Assembly (NCBI GenBank): GCA_037178975.1
Contig: JASJZH010000003.1
Location: forward strand, 1,922,001 to 1,986,000
Direction of reading: 5' to 3'
Length of the DNA stretch: 64,000 nt
DNA from: Oscheius tipulae
Lineage: Eukaryota > Nematoda > Chromadorea > Rhabditida > Rhabditidae
The notes under the pieces are model-generated. The model was given only the letters and a program-made list of their open reading frames with translations, was not told where the DNA came from and did not search any database. The position numbers and the translations under genes were made by a program. This document shows, piece by piece, positions 42,965-53,448 of the stretch (positions are counted from its first letter, which is position 1; every line of letters begins with the position of its first letter).

Positions 42965-43840
42965 ATGTGTTATAAATTAATGTATAAAGATGGGTTTACA
43001 GTACTTCTATCAGTCGTGTCCGACAGCTTCCGCCACGCGTTGTCCTTCGATTAAACTTATAATGGTAGTACTTTGGCAGGCACCACCCTCAATTCAAAAT
43101 TTTGGCGCGACCTTTCCGAGTTGATGCGAATTGTGTTTTTTGGTGTTTCTTACACTTTTTCAAAAGTTCTAACTATGTTTTCCGAGCTCGCCGTATAAGA
43201 TAAACTCTTAGAAAATGAATCGAGCCGAAAAATAGCAAAAATAGGCGACTTATATCGGCTATCCTCTCATACGCATATTTCTGTTATGTTTCGAACAGTT
43301 TCTCTTTTCTTTTCTCTGGGTTATTTTACACGCTGAGGTAAAAAAAAACATAGTTAGTAACAGAAAAGATGGTCCTAAGATACCAAAAAAATTTGGGAAA
43401 AAAAGATTTGAACAAAGGGTGGTACCTGCCGAAGTGTTATCCTTATAATAAGCTGCTGCGCCGATTCACAGTAAGCAAAGCCGTCTTCACTGTGATAAAA
43501 TCAAAGTTCTAGAGCGAATCCAAAGTCGACTTGCCATCTACTATCTTACCTTTACAATTTGCAAGAGGCGTCTGCGACACAAGTCAACTCTAATCTGGGG
43601 GTAACTCTTGACAACGATTGTAGCCTTTTTTGTCAAGACAAAAACTTCGGACTAATAAAAGTAGATTGGGCTGTTCTGAACTATTATGCTGAAAAGGTTC
43701 TAGGATAACTGCTGTCCATCAGAGACAGAAAGACAGAGTGACAAAGAGACACTTTCAATAAGTAGCGAAAGGTTTATTGACATCACAGATTTACACGTAG
43801 AAGATTCAAAAAGTCAAGGCAGCAGTTTTTATCACAGCCT
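42965..43840. other. intergenic, nothing recognised
   Basis: AT-rich with no protein-like frame. A GACAGAAAGACAGA tract lies near 43720-43745. Confidence 0.4.
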
Positions 43841-46800
43841 TTAGATTCTTGTCAGAGTCTCAACCATGTTGTTCCCCGTGACTAGGGCCGATGTGAGAAC
43901 GAGACTAATGTTCGGGAGCTGTTTGATCAGAGCCAATTCTCCTCTAGTCACGCCGCCAACGACGAATACGGCGGTCCTGTCGTCATCTGAAGTCAGAAAT
44001 ATGATTTAATCCAGAAGAAGACCACGTACCAAGGCCTCCGTGCTCTCCATCTTTCTTCCAGTCGACCCATTTCACTCGGTCTCCTTCTGTCAGCATGCGG
44101 ACCAGAAGGGAACAGTAGCCACTGTAAGCGTAGGCAGAGTTCGATCGGTCCTGAAATATTGAGGAGGTTTGTGAGACTCACAGAACTGGTAATAATATCT
44201 GTCTAGCTGTCTGTCTCTTAGTTCCTCTCTCTTCGTTTCTTCCCTATTACTCACGGACTCCTTGACTTCATCCACCAACAGCTCGTAAGTCTTCTTCATA
44301 AGAGGAAAGTTGAACGGCAGACGCTCACAGTTCAACTTCCCCGAGCCACTCTTCTCCCTCAGAAGACCCATTTTCTGCATCTTCAGCATTCTGTTGACCG
44401 CCTCAACTCCGTAGCTCTGAATATGTTTTGGAGTACCGAGATGATATGGGTTATACCTGCATTACAAGTTTCCTGTAACTGGCCAAAATTGTGATCTTCA
44501 GACCGCCACTTGTGAGAGAATGAACACAGATCAGACGGAGGACGGTAGTCACGTCGACTGCGTCAAGAATGGCGTCCTCGATGAAGGGAATGAGACGGTC
44601 TCCGTCACTCTTGTCTAGCATGTCTTAAAGGGGGCGGTTATTTGAAAATGTGGTTCTAACAGAGAGACAAAGGGACAGATAGATGATGGTACCTTTCTCG
44701 ATCTTGACTCTGTCCACTATGGTTTCATACAGTTGTTCATTGATCATCTCGGCCAGACGCATATGTGTTCCGCAGTTTTTCTGGAAATTTCGATACACTA
44801 CAGGTTATCTCTCTGCTAGAGACAGCAGAATCTCTTGACTGAAAAATTCTACGCGACCAAGTTGATAGAATATAGCTACTCTCCTCAAAGGGAGAGCTTT
44901 CCAAAATTATGATCAACCTCTGGTTTCCCAGGATGGACCGGCTATACTACCTCAAACTTAGGTGTTTAACACGAGGAAGTTAGCTTCTCTCAACCAGGAC
45001 ATTTGCCAAGGGTGCCGAGACAGTACGGGTGAGACACGCCCAGGTTGAAACAGTTCTGCGTTCACAGTAGTCCCCTATTTAAGACTCAAACATACGTTTT
45101 GTTGCTTTGCAATGTCCTGATAACTTCTAGAAGAGATCAAGCCCTACAACTTTTGCAGAACATGGTAAACGCTGAAAATATCTTCTTAAGCATCAAAAGT
45201 ATGCTCAAAGCAAGGCAACTGCACGAGGGAAACTACTAGAGACGAAGCAATTAAAAGGGACCCGAGTAACAAAAGCTACAAAACAAAAGAAAACATCGAA
45301 ACTAGCAGTAAATATGCTGCTTTCGGAACTTGAAGTGGAACTCAAAACTACTCGTCTGCTCCAGTGCCGGCTGCCATGCTCCGTCTCTCTGCTCCAAGTA
45401 ATGTCATCCTAGTAGTTTTCACTCACAACACAACACTCAGCTTGTCTCACCCTGACGCGCCTCTTCGCCACCCAGAAGCCCATCATCGAAGATCCAGCCT
45501 GTGACCCGAACAATCCGAAGAAGCTGACCCTGGGACAGGTCTCGGTAAGTCGGGGACATCATAGTACAATAGGACGTTGAGCGCCGGCTCCGTTCAGTAG
45601 CGCAGTGACAAGTGGCGCGGGTGTTCGGATCTCGGAATTTTGCCCCTACCAGAGCTGGGCGGATTGTGTATGCGGATATCCGCATCCGCTTTTTTTGAAA
45701 TCCGCATCCGCATGGATTTTTTTGGAGTGGTTTTCAAATTTTTCGTTCACTGGTTTCTTCGGCGAATATTCTTCGTGTTGTTTGATTTCTCTTGCTTCGT
45801 TGTTTCTGAAGAGGGGCATAGTCCGCATATCGCTACAATCTACTGGATCTTATGCATCCATTACCTACAGCTTTTGAGTTTTCGGGCATGCTCCAAATTT
45901 TCCACAACTTTTTGACAAAACATAACTGTGTGGTCTCAAATAGACAGACAGCGTTCGAAAAGATACTATTTCGATAAAAGAGACACTACTTCATTATTGT
46001 TTTCTCACGGTCTCTTTCAGCTCGTCATTTCCTTCCTACTACTGGTGAATGTTATTGTTGTCTTCCAACTTGTCCGTCTTTGTGGCCCTGTTTTCTATGC
46101 CTCAGTCATTCTCACCCTGTCTCTCTTCTGAACACAATCTCTCTGTCATCGTCTTGTTGTCTCCTTGTATTCAAGTCCCTTGATCTGTCTGAGCCAAACT
46201 ATACCTATCGTTTCTCGATAAGAGGTCGGAGGTCGAAAGAGCATCAAATTCGGATCCCGAAAATCTACCACTTGAAAAAGGACCTTCACTGCATCCCGTC
46301 ATCGTCAGCAGAAATGGAGCGATTGCTCAGTTTTGCAGGATTTATTTTCAACGATCTGATTTTACCTACGGAAAAGAAATTGCTGTTTGTTGTTCTCTAT
46401 TGTTAGCTTTGAGTTGTTGTGTTTTTGCTTACTGAAGAACAGTAATTTCCCATTGTTTTCTTCCTTTGAAAATAAACTTCTCCGAATTAAAGTTTAAAAT
46501 CAGCAACCGAATCCGCATCCGCAACACTTTTTTAAATGCGGATGCATTCGCACTTGATTATTCGAATCCGCCCTGGTCCCTACTCGTTGAAAATGGACTA
46601 TTTTCCAGGTAGCCCACCACAGGATTCGCGGAGGAATCGTTCGTACAGACTGCCGCTACTCGCGCCATCTCTCAAAGCTGACCAAATGCGACGCCTACCT
46701 GAAGATGGAAGTCAATCAAGACACTGGCAGTTTTAAGGAACGTGGAGCACGCTTCGCGCTGATGAATCTGTCGGAGGAGGAGAAGCGAGCCGGTGTCTTC

Positions 46801-49800
46801 GCGGCCTCTGCCGGCAACCACGCTCTCGCTCTGAGTATACACGGCAAGAAGCTCGGTGTGCCGGTCACGGTCGTCATGCCACGTCACGCGCCCCTAATGA
46901 AGATTACCAGATGTCGCGAGCTCGGGACCAATGTCATCGTCGAGGGCAAGAACCTATCCTACGCCAAGAAGATGGCCCTGCAGCTGGCCAGCGAACAGCA
47001 AGGCAAATACATCAATGGCTACGATCAGATTGACATCCTGGCCGGAGCCGGCACAGTCGGTATTGAGATCCTGGATCAGGTACCAGACGTTGACGCGATT
47101 CTCGTCCAGACCGGGGGTGGAGGCATCTTGGCCGGTCTCTCCACAGCTGTCAAAGGAATCAGTCCCAATGTCAAGGTCATCAGCATCGTGCCGGAAGCCT
47201 GTCCCTCGTTCAAGAACTCCCTGGAGGCTGGAAAAATCGTCACCACGAGATGCACTGCTACTCTGGCCGATGGACTGTCCGTCCCGCGTGTCGGATGCAA
47301 CGCCTTCCACACCGCCATGTCTCTGGTCGATAAGTGCATCACGGTCAACGAGAAGGACATCGCTCGCGCCATTCTTCATCTGATCGAGACGGAGAAGATC
47401 GTGACCGAGGGAGCCGGAGCCATCGGAGTCGCTGGTCTCCTGTTCGGTGAGCTTGGGCTGGAAGGAAAGAAGGTCGTCTGTATTTTGTCCGGCGGGAACA
47501 TCGACACGACCGTCCTGGGCAGATGTCTCGACCGTGGATTGTCAGCTGACGAGCGTCTCATCCGCTTCAGGTATGTGATAGAGAAACAGAGAGACGGAGA
47601 GAAAGGGAGACAGAGTCCTACATCCTCCCCGCTTCAGTGTCGTCGTCTCGGATCGCCCGGGCGGCACGGCCGAACTGCTCCAGATCATTGCCTCGACGGG
47701 AGCCAGTCTGAAGGACACCTTCATGGATAGGACCTTCCTGCGACAGGACGTCTTCAGCGTCCGCGTGAAAGCCATCGTCGAGACAAGAGGCAAGGATCAT
47801 GTGGATGAGATCGAGCACATACTGAAGAAGCGCTACGGGGACAAGGACGTCGACTTCCGCAAGTTCGGATGGTAAAAGAAGAAGCAGAGAATGTCAATCA
47901 GATGATAAACAGTGGAGAAAGGAGGTTGTTTGTTATGCTTTGGGGGAGGGGAGAAACTTTTAGCATAGGTGCAGGAGAGGTCACCAGCTAGAGAACTTAG
48001 TTGTTCCTCAGTGCGAGACTATCCCTTTTTTTTTTACTGTTCCATCTGGTAGTCGACTCTTGACCATATCTGGTAGTCACTAAGCCTGTACTGAACCGGT
48101 AGTCTCTAAACTGGTAGGTCAGAGAACCAGTAGTTACTGAACCGGTAGTTCACTGAGTTTGTAGGTCATTTGCCGGATAGTCACTGAACTGCTCCAATAT
48201 GAGTGCATTGGAGCAACCTTCGCCCTTTTTGGCTCGGACAAAACAGCCAGACCTGACTCATGCTACAGTGCCATCTAATATCTCTGACCGTGACTCTAAT
48301 CCGTGATGCAAACAGTTCTGTTCTCGCCCTCTTCTCTGTGCATTTGATCTCAGGAACTGTGTCTAGAAGTGATGTAATTGGGAGAAAGTACAGTCCAGTC
48401 TCGAGAAGAGTTCCACTCGGTCCTTACTGGAACCTTCTCCAATATTTTGATGAGAGAGTCTACCCAAATTGAGGTTGATTAACATGTCCTCTTCCCAGAG
48501 GCTACTGACATCCATTGGAAGTAAGAGTACAGAAGCTGATTCATCCTGACAAGTAGGGTAGTCAACATCTTTCCAGAGTACACTGCTTTCCTTTCTCCGA
48601 GCGGAAGTGGCAAATGATAAGCACAATATCTCTACTCTGTTCTGCTGACTAAAATGACTAATAGTTTGATCTTGTGTCCGGTGGCACGCCCACGAACTGA
48701 TAGTCTCTTACTATATAATTCGACCTTTATCGAAGCTGCCATCGGGTTAGCTACTCCCGTCTTTTGATCTCTCCTCTCCACATCAAAGACTAAGATTCTT
48801 TAGATGTCGGCTTACACCAAAGTCTACGTGATCGACGAGGATCAGAAGATCGAGAAGTTCCGTGTGGAGCATGGAAGCACCTTCCGCGATGTTCTGGGAG
48901 GCTATGCCAGAAGAACTAAGCAGAGATTGGAAGATCTGGAGATCACCTACAGTGGAGAGATTTTGACCGACGACTTTGCTGCTGAAGCTGTCGCCTGCAC
49001 TAACAATGTCGTTATTCACGTGGCCAGGTAGGGAAGGAAAAATGGTATAAACTCTATGGCACTGCTGAACCCTATGTTCGACTAATACAGCTCTTTTCGG
49101 CAAAATCTTACAATTTCCAGCTTTTTAAAGTTTTGTAAAGATGTAGCGCCTTACACGAACTACCTCTTTGTAGAACATCGCAAACTCTGAAAGTTTAGTC
49201 TTGTACCCGAAAAAGTCAGTGAAACAAACCAACGCTCTCACAAAAAAAAAGCATGTAAGCTTGAAGTTTTGAGCTTGCCGCCTTAATACAATAGCGCAGT
49301 GTCAATTGGCGCGGCATATCGTGGAAACGACTCGGGTTTAAGTCCGCAGACCCTTTTGTTAGTTTTTGGACCCATTCAACCTTAAGGAAATGATATTAGG
49401 TCACCAATAAAAACCTTTCAGCAAGACCATCATCAAGCTGAAGATCTACAACGAGACCGGAATGGACCACGATATGGTGCAGATGAACGTCAGAATTGGA
49501 GAGAGTTTCGAGGATATCAAGAGAAAGTATGCTGAACAGAAGGGTATCGACGCTGATAGTATCGACATCAGTTCCGATGGAACCATCTGCCAGTACTACG
49601 ACAACCCGAAGACTTTGGGACTGACTGGAACCAAGTTCTACAGAGTCGATGCCTTCAAGAAGGACGAGTAAGACACCTGTCGGTGTGTAGTTTGGTATCA
49701 TGAGTAAAGATTGTTATGTACTTTATGAGCCTCTCTGCTCCATCCATCTAATACCGGGCGGGACCCAGAACCTTAGAGTCTTTCATATCCTGACCCATGA

Positions 49801-52373
49801 CCCGATCGGTTTTCTTCCCTAGCGTTTCATTGTAGTGCCGCAAGGTTTTCTCTGACTGCTGTCTTGACTACATGCCAGAAAAGTTCTGACTCTTTCATGC
49901 TGATGGATAAGATAACGGTCAATCAAAAGATGGAATGCTCTCTTTATCAAATTGCCAATCTAGTACGAGTAATCTGTTCCCTGGTCTGTTTCCTACTAGA
50001 ATGAAGGTTCAATCTTGTCAAGCTCGTTTGTTCCTATGAGACATGCAGCCAATGGACAAGGTCCAAAGGCGCTGTTCTCATTAAACCGAACACAAGTTAC
50101 CTTTAGTTCTTAGACAGAATTCTCAAGTGGACTTTCGATAAGAACTCTGGCGGGGCTCCTTTCTGTTCATAAACTTTCTTTCTCAGGTTACCCACTTCCC
50201 ATAACTCCCTGAACGTCAACAGCGTCAATTCAAAGCTACGGATACTCCACAGGACGATGACCCCTCACTCACCTTCCTCCTCTCAATCTCGGGCAGCTTT
50301 TTGACCAGGATTTTGTACTCCGCAATGGACATCTTATCCCGATCGCTCTAAACCAACAACTCATTCTCTATGCCCCTCCACCTACCGGATCAATCTCGTC
50401 CTTCTTCAGCTCAGCCGTCAGACCACCAAACTCACTGCCGACGGCATTGATATGAACGTGTCGAAGACGATTATAGGTCTCGTCGGAGAGATAGATCTCC
50501 TTGGTCTCGAACGGATCCACGTCGTCTTTTTGCTCGAATTCTGCTTGCGGAACCTTGATCGAGCCCATCATTCCGACTCCGAAAAGCTCGTCGAGGAGTC
50601 CGGAATATGTTAGCTGAGTCAGGAGCGGGGTTAGTGGATCGAGCCAGCGATCTATAATCACGACTCTGTTGATTCGGATCCCTCCGGCTGAGGGACTGTC
50701 TTCCTGGAAAAGGAACTGAATCCAATGATTGTGACTGTATTGGGAATCCTAATTTTCAGTGAAGATTTTAGGGGACAAGACAGTAATTTCCAGTTTGACA
50801 TTGTTCTGCAAAGATGTAGATTTTGGCCTACAACTTTCTAGAGCGTGTTAACGCTGAAAATTACTGTTACATACCCGAAAAATGAGTAACAGGCAGGGAT
50901 AGAAACTCGTAAGACCAAAAATAGAAAACAACTTACATCGGCGTCTTTCCTCATCTTTGTGACCATTTTGGCAACATTGATCGCCCAATCTCCTTTGCTG
51001 TAGAGGGGAATCTGTAAACGTTCTTGAGCCAACAGAAAATAGGAAAAAGAAATTTGCGTCCGGGGGGAATCGAACCCCCGTCGAATGCTTGGAAGGCATC
51101 CATGCTGACCATTACACCACGGACGCAGTGCTATCGAGATAATCGTACAAGGGAACACTTCTGATGGGAAGAGAACTGATTGAAGAACGGGTTGTACCAG
51201 TCAAATAAGCATCCCTCTTTTTAGGTGTGTGACTAACCTTCCCATGTACTAGGGTCAGAAGTTGGTTCAAGGCCACTGCACAACGATGCATGTAGGTCCA
51301 GTCTCCATTGATTAGCTGTCTGAATTGGAATGGGTTTGAAGACAGAAACTGTGCAGCAAATCAACAAGGCAAAGTCAATGAGGTGGATTTTCCCCACCTC
51401 CCCAGCTAGCCAGCCAGGTGCCAAAATATAGCTATTGTGATCAGGCTCCCTGTTTTTCCCTACCTGTAGAAATACAAGGTCTATTCCTGTATTGGTAGTC
51501 GGACCTAGCTGGAGCTTCTCGACAAAACTGGCGGGTGTTCGGATTAGTCACGAACTCAATAGACTTCTCCCCGGGGGGGTCTCCCACACTCTGATCTCTG
51601 ATCTCAACCTGTTCTACTCGGTCTTTTAGGCTTCGCTGTACATCATGCCAGGCTGAAGTTGTGGCTAGACCCAAGGCGGTGCTATGGGTCCCGCCGCGAA
51701 CCCAATATGACCTGATTTGGCCGGCCATGCAAGGATGCGCGCGTTGTTTAATATACTGGCCGAAGCGTACATTTTCCATCCCATGAACCGCATACTCCCC
51801 AAACACACCTAGACGGAAGCTGCGGCTCATTCAGAGACAGACAGTCCCCGTCTCTAGGCAGCCACCACAATGGGACTTCCTTGACCGACTCGAGTCTCTC
51901 ATAGTACTTTCCGCCATCTCTCTCCTTCAGCTTCTCTCTGACCATATACGAGGCCTCGGGGATGAAGACCACAATGTAGAGGGTCTTCTAAAAACTGTCT
52001 TTTCTCCGTTGGATCTCACCCATACCGTGTCATTCCTGCTCTTGTCCATAAAGTCACACAGAGAGTCAAGTGAGGCGATAGTAGGAGACAGGAAGAAGAC
52101 CATGTAGGGAGTAGCCGAGGGTCTGTGCTGGTCCAATCGAATATTGACAGTCACTCCGTGATTTGACAAAACTTTCGGTCCCACAAACTGAACAACCCCC
52201 GTCAAAATCAGTAGTTCCATACTCACCAAGTTGACCCTCTTCATCAAATTTTGTCGGTCGTCCCAGACGATCGTCTTGTCCCCTTCTAGATCGTCTAGGA
52301 TCTTGAACATGACGCGACGGACATTCTCGACCGTGTTCTTGACTTCTGGGATCCAGAATGTCTCCTCGGTCAT
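43841..52373 (-). CDS. VPS33-like Sec1/Munc18 protein, copy 2, with 5.5-kb gene-bearing intron
   Basis: Exons 52227-52373, 52026-52187, 51809-51987, 51238-51319, 50937-51011, 50386-50703, 50273-50347, then after intron 44781-50272, 44693-44780, 44457-44623, 44255-44416, 44030-44150 and 43841-43986. All phases agree; 573 aa. Landmarks parallel copy 1: GDKTIVWDDRQNLMKRV, INGDWTYMHRCA, VVIIDRWLDPLTPLLTQLTY, SGLLDELFGV, LVKKLPEIERRK, SAYAYSGYCSLLVRML, VFVVGGVTRGEL. Expected role: SM subunit of a HOPS/CORVET-type tether. The two halves fit exactly where copy 1 has an ordinary intron. The ammonia-lyase and tandem SUMO-like genes lie within the big intron on the plus strand, and a tRNA-Gly lies in the intron 51012-51237. 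Use of ATG 52373 follows an acceptor TATTTCAG. Confidence 0.86.
45376..47875 (+). CDS. L-threonine / L-serine ammonia-lyase (PLP fold type II) with ACT domain
   Basis: Four exons (45376-45397, 45441-45544, 46609-47570, 47638-47875) give 441 aa. The PLP-binding lysine lies in GSFKERG (about residue 85). SAGNHALALS, the phosphate-binding loop GGGGILAG and SGGNIDTTVL are all intact. The last exon encodes a C-terminal ACT-like domain (VVVSDRPGGTAELLQIIAS onward) as in catabolic/biosynthetic threonine dehydratases. It should convert threonine to 2-oxobutanoate (or serine to pyruvate) plus ammonia. The N-terminal part is short with basic residues (LTRLFATQK); a mitochondrial targeting role is possible but unproven. 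Intron 2 (1,064 nt) contains a hAT-derived element. The gene is nested inside the large intron of VPS33-like copy 2, opposite strand. Confidence 0.94.
45650..46575 (+). mobile_element. hAT-type transposon remnant with 8-bp target duplication
   Basis: Ends read CAGAGCTGGGCGGAT and its near complement ATCCGCCCTG. Flanks GCCCCTAC (45642-45649) and GTCCCTAC (46576-46583) match 7 of 8, as expected for a hAT 8-bp duplication. ATCCGCATCCGC repeats sit inside both ends. An internal frame ending at 46406 reads CIPSSSAEMERLLSFAGFIF, resembling the hAT C-terminal dimerisation motif. Non-autonomous; inserted in intron 2 of the ammonia-lyase gene. Confidence 0.85.
47876..48803. other. intergenic with degenerate tandem repeat
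   Basis: A tandem array at about 48045-48200 is built on ACCGGTAGTCACTGA-like units. CTATATAAT at about 48712 is a possible TATA-like element about 90 nt before the ATG at 48804. Confidence 0.5.
48804..49671 (+). CDS. tandem SUMO-like-domain protein
   Basis: Two exons (48804-49027, 49422-49671) give 157 aa containing two ubiquitin-fold modules, about one per exon. Module 1: TKVYVIDEDQKIEKFRVEHG, then FRDVLGGYARRT and LEDLEITYSGEILTDDF. Module 2: IIKLKIYNETGMDHDMVQMN, then FEDIKRKYAEQKGI and LTGTKFYRVDAF. Spacing and the K-Y-A helix recall SUMO / Rad60-NIP45 SUMO-like domains. There is no terminal Gly-Gly, so it is not predicted to be conjugated; it more likely binds SUMO-pathway enzymes. It lies within the large intron of VPS33-like copy 2, downstream of the ammonia-lyase and on the same strand. 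The family call is by motif order only. Confidence 0.75.
49100..49230. repeat. dispersed repeat (TTTTGTAAAGATGTAG type)
   Basis: Related stretches with GCAAAGATGTAG or complement, then a GAACAT-AACGCTGAAA segment and a TGTACCCGAAAA end, occur at about 25918-26010, 28070-28165, 45140-45190, 49100-49230 and 50785-50885. This copy lies in the intron of the tandem SUMO-like gene. Confidence 0.5.
49285..49350 (+). other. tRNA-like relic
   Basis: A-box-like TAGCGCAGTGTCAATTGGCG and B-box-like CGGGTTTAAGTCCGC, without pairing acceptor ends. A related 5' half occurs at about 45594-45640. Confidence 0.45.
49672..50272. other. remaining intron sequence, nothing recognised
   Basis: Part of the large intron of VPS33-like copy 2 after the tandem SUMO-like gene. 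No further gene seen. Confidence 0.4.
51055..51126 (-). tRNA. tRNA-Gly (TCC)
   Basis: Identical to the other two Gly-TCC genes. It lies in the intron 51012-51237 of VPS33-like copy 2, same strand as the host, with a T-run terminator. Confidence 0.97.
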
Positions 52374-52375
52374 CT

Positions 52376-53448
52376 CTGAAATACTGTGAAATATAGAAAT
52401 TTTGACTTTACAAGAGAGAAATAGAAATGGGTTTGACCAAAATCGATACAGAGTCCGTTCCCTATCGAATTACAGGTTGTTTACAAACTTACCCGATTAC
52501 AAACGTGGGGGACAGAGTTGCAATGCTCAACCGGCAATCTCATACTACGACAGCGACCACACCCTGGCCGACTGCACCTCGCCGTTCTCTCCTCCTGTCC
52601 CTCTTCCCACAAGTCGAACGAGTAGCCAGGGCAGATATGGCGTGTGAACAAAGGTTTGTTCTTTCTGCCATGTGTTTAATTTTTTGTTTGCTTTATGTCG
52701 TACCCAGAGTTGGAATACTTATACTTCAGCCTGTTACTGCACTATCCTTTCCCTTATGACCATTCGATTTTAGCGCCAAACAAATAAAAAACCAACGATT
52801 CTTCTTCTCTTATGCCTATGTACTCTGAGCAAACCTTGCTCACTTGCCTACGTATTAACTATCCGATCCGAGTTGAGCTACCGCAACATGATCAAAGTTC
52901 CTCTGCTGACTTTCTAGCCACAAACGACTTGTCACCGAATCTTATGAGAGGACGTTTCCTTTGGAATTTGATTACAGGCAACGGCTGGACAAACAATGGC
53001 AGATCCAGCATCCTTGGAGCTTCAACGGTTTAGTTTCCAACAGACTCTGAGCCCCAGAAATGAATAAACTGTTGAAAAATCTTTTCATCTTATGGATTCG
53101 ATCAAAATCTTCCCTTTCCACTAAGAACAAATTGTCTGGATTTTACAAGAATACTGTACGACCGTTTCCGGATAGCTTAGTCGGTTATACAGATCCCAGG
53201 ATACGGATTCAAAAAGGATCGTGTTGGATTCCTGAGTTCGAGAAAGCTATCGAGAATATCTTCAGATGGCTTCAAAAATGCAGAAAAAGGAAGATACTCA
53301 TGCTGGAGAGCCACTTTTCACCAAAATTAAAAAGTAGTGGAGCAAAAACAAAATTTATTAGACTGGGGAGCGAAAAAGAGGTGAAAATGATCAAACTGAC
53401 ACGTATTTTCATCGGGATGACACCGGATATCATTTAAAAAAATTGGTA
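52376..53448. other. intergenic; one unassigned plus-strand ORF
   Basis: The frame 53060-53437 (125 aa, Lys-rich) reads SCWIPEFEKAIENIFRWLQK, then KILMLESHF and KLTRIFIGMTPDI. It faintly resembles the N-terminal region of the VPS33 copies (FWIPEVKNTVENVRR), which could make it a diverged relic, or this may be chance. No other gene supported. Confidence 0.3.

Noticed and set aside
45605..46131. Open frames within the ammonia-lyase intron
   Set aside because: Part of the hAT-derived element interior; no intact gene.
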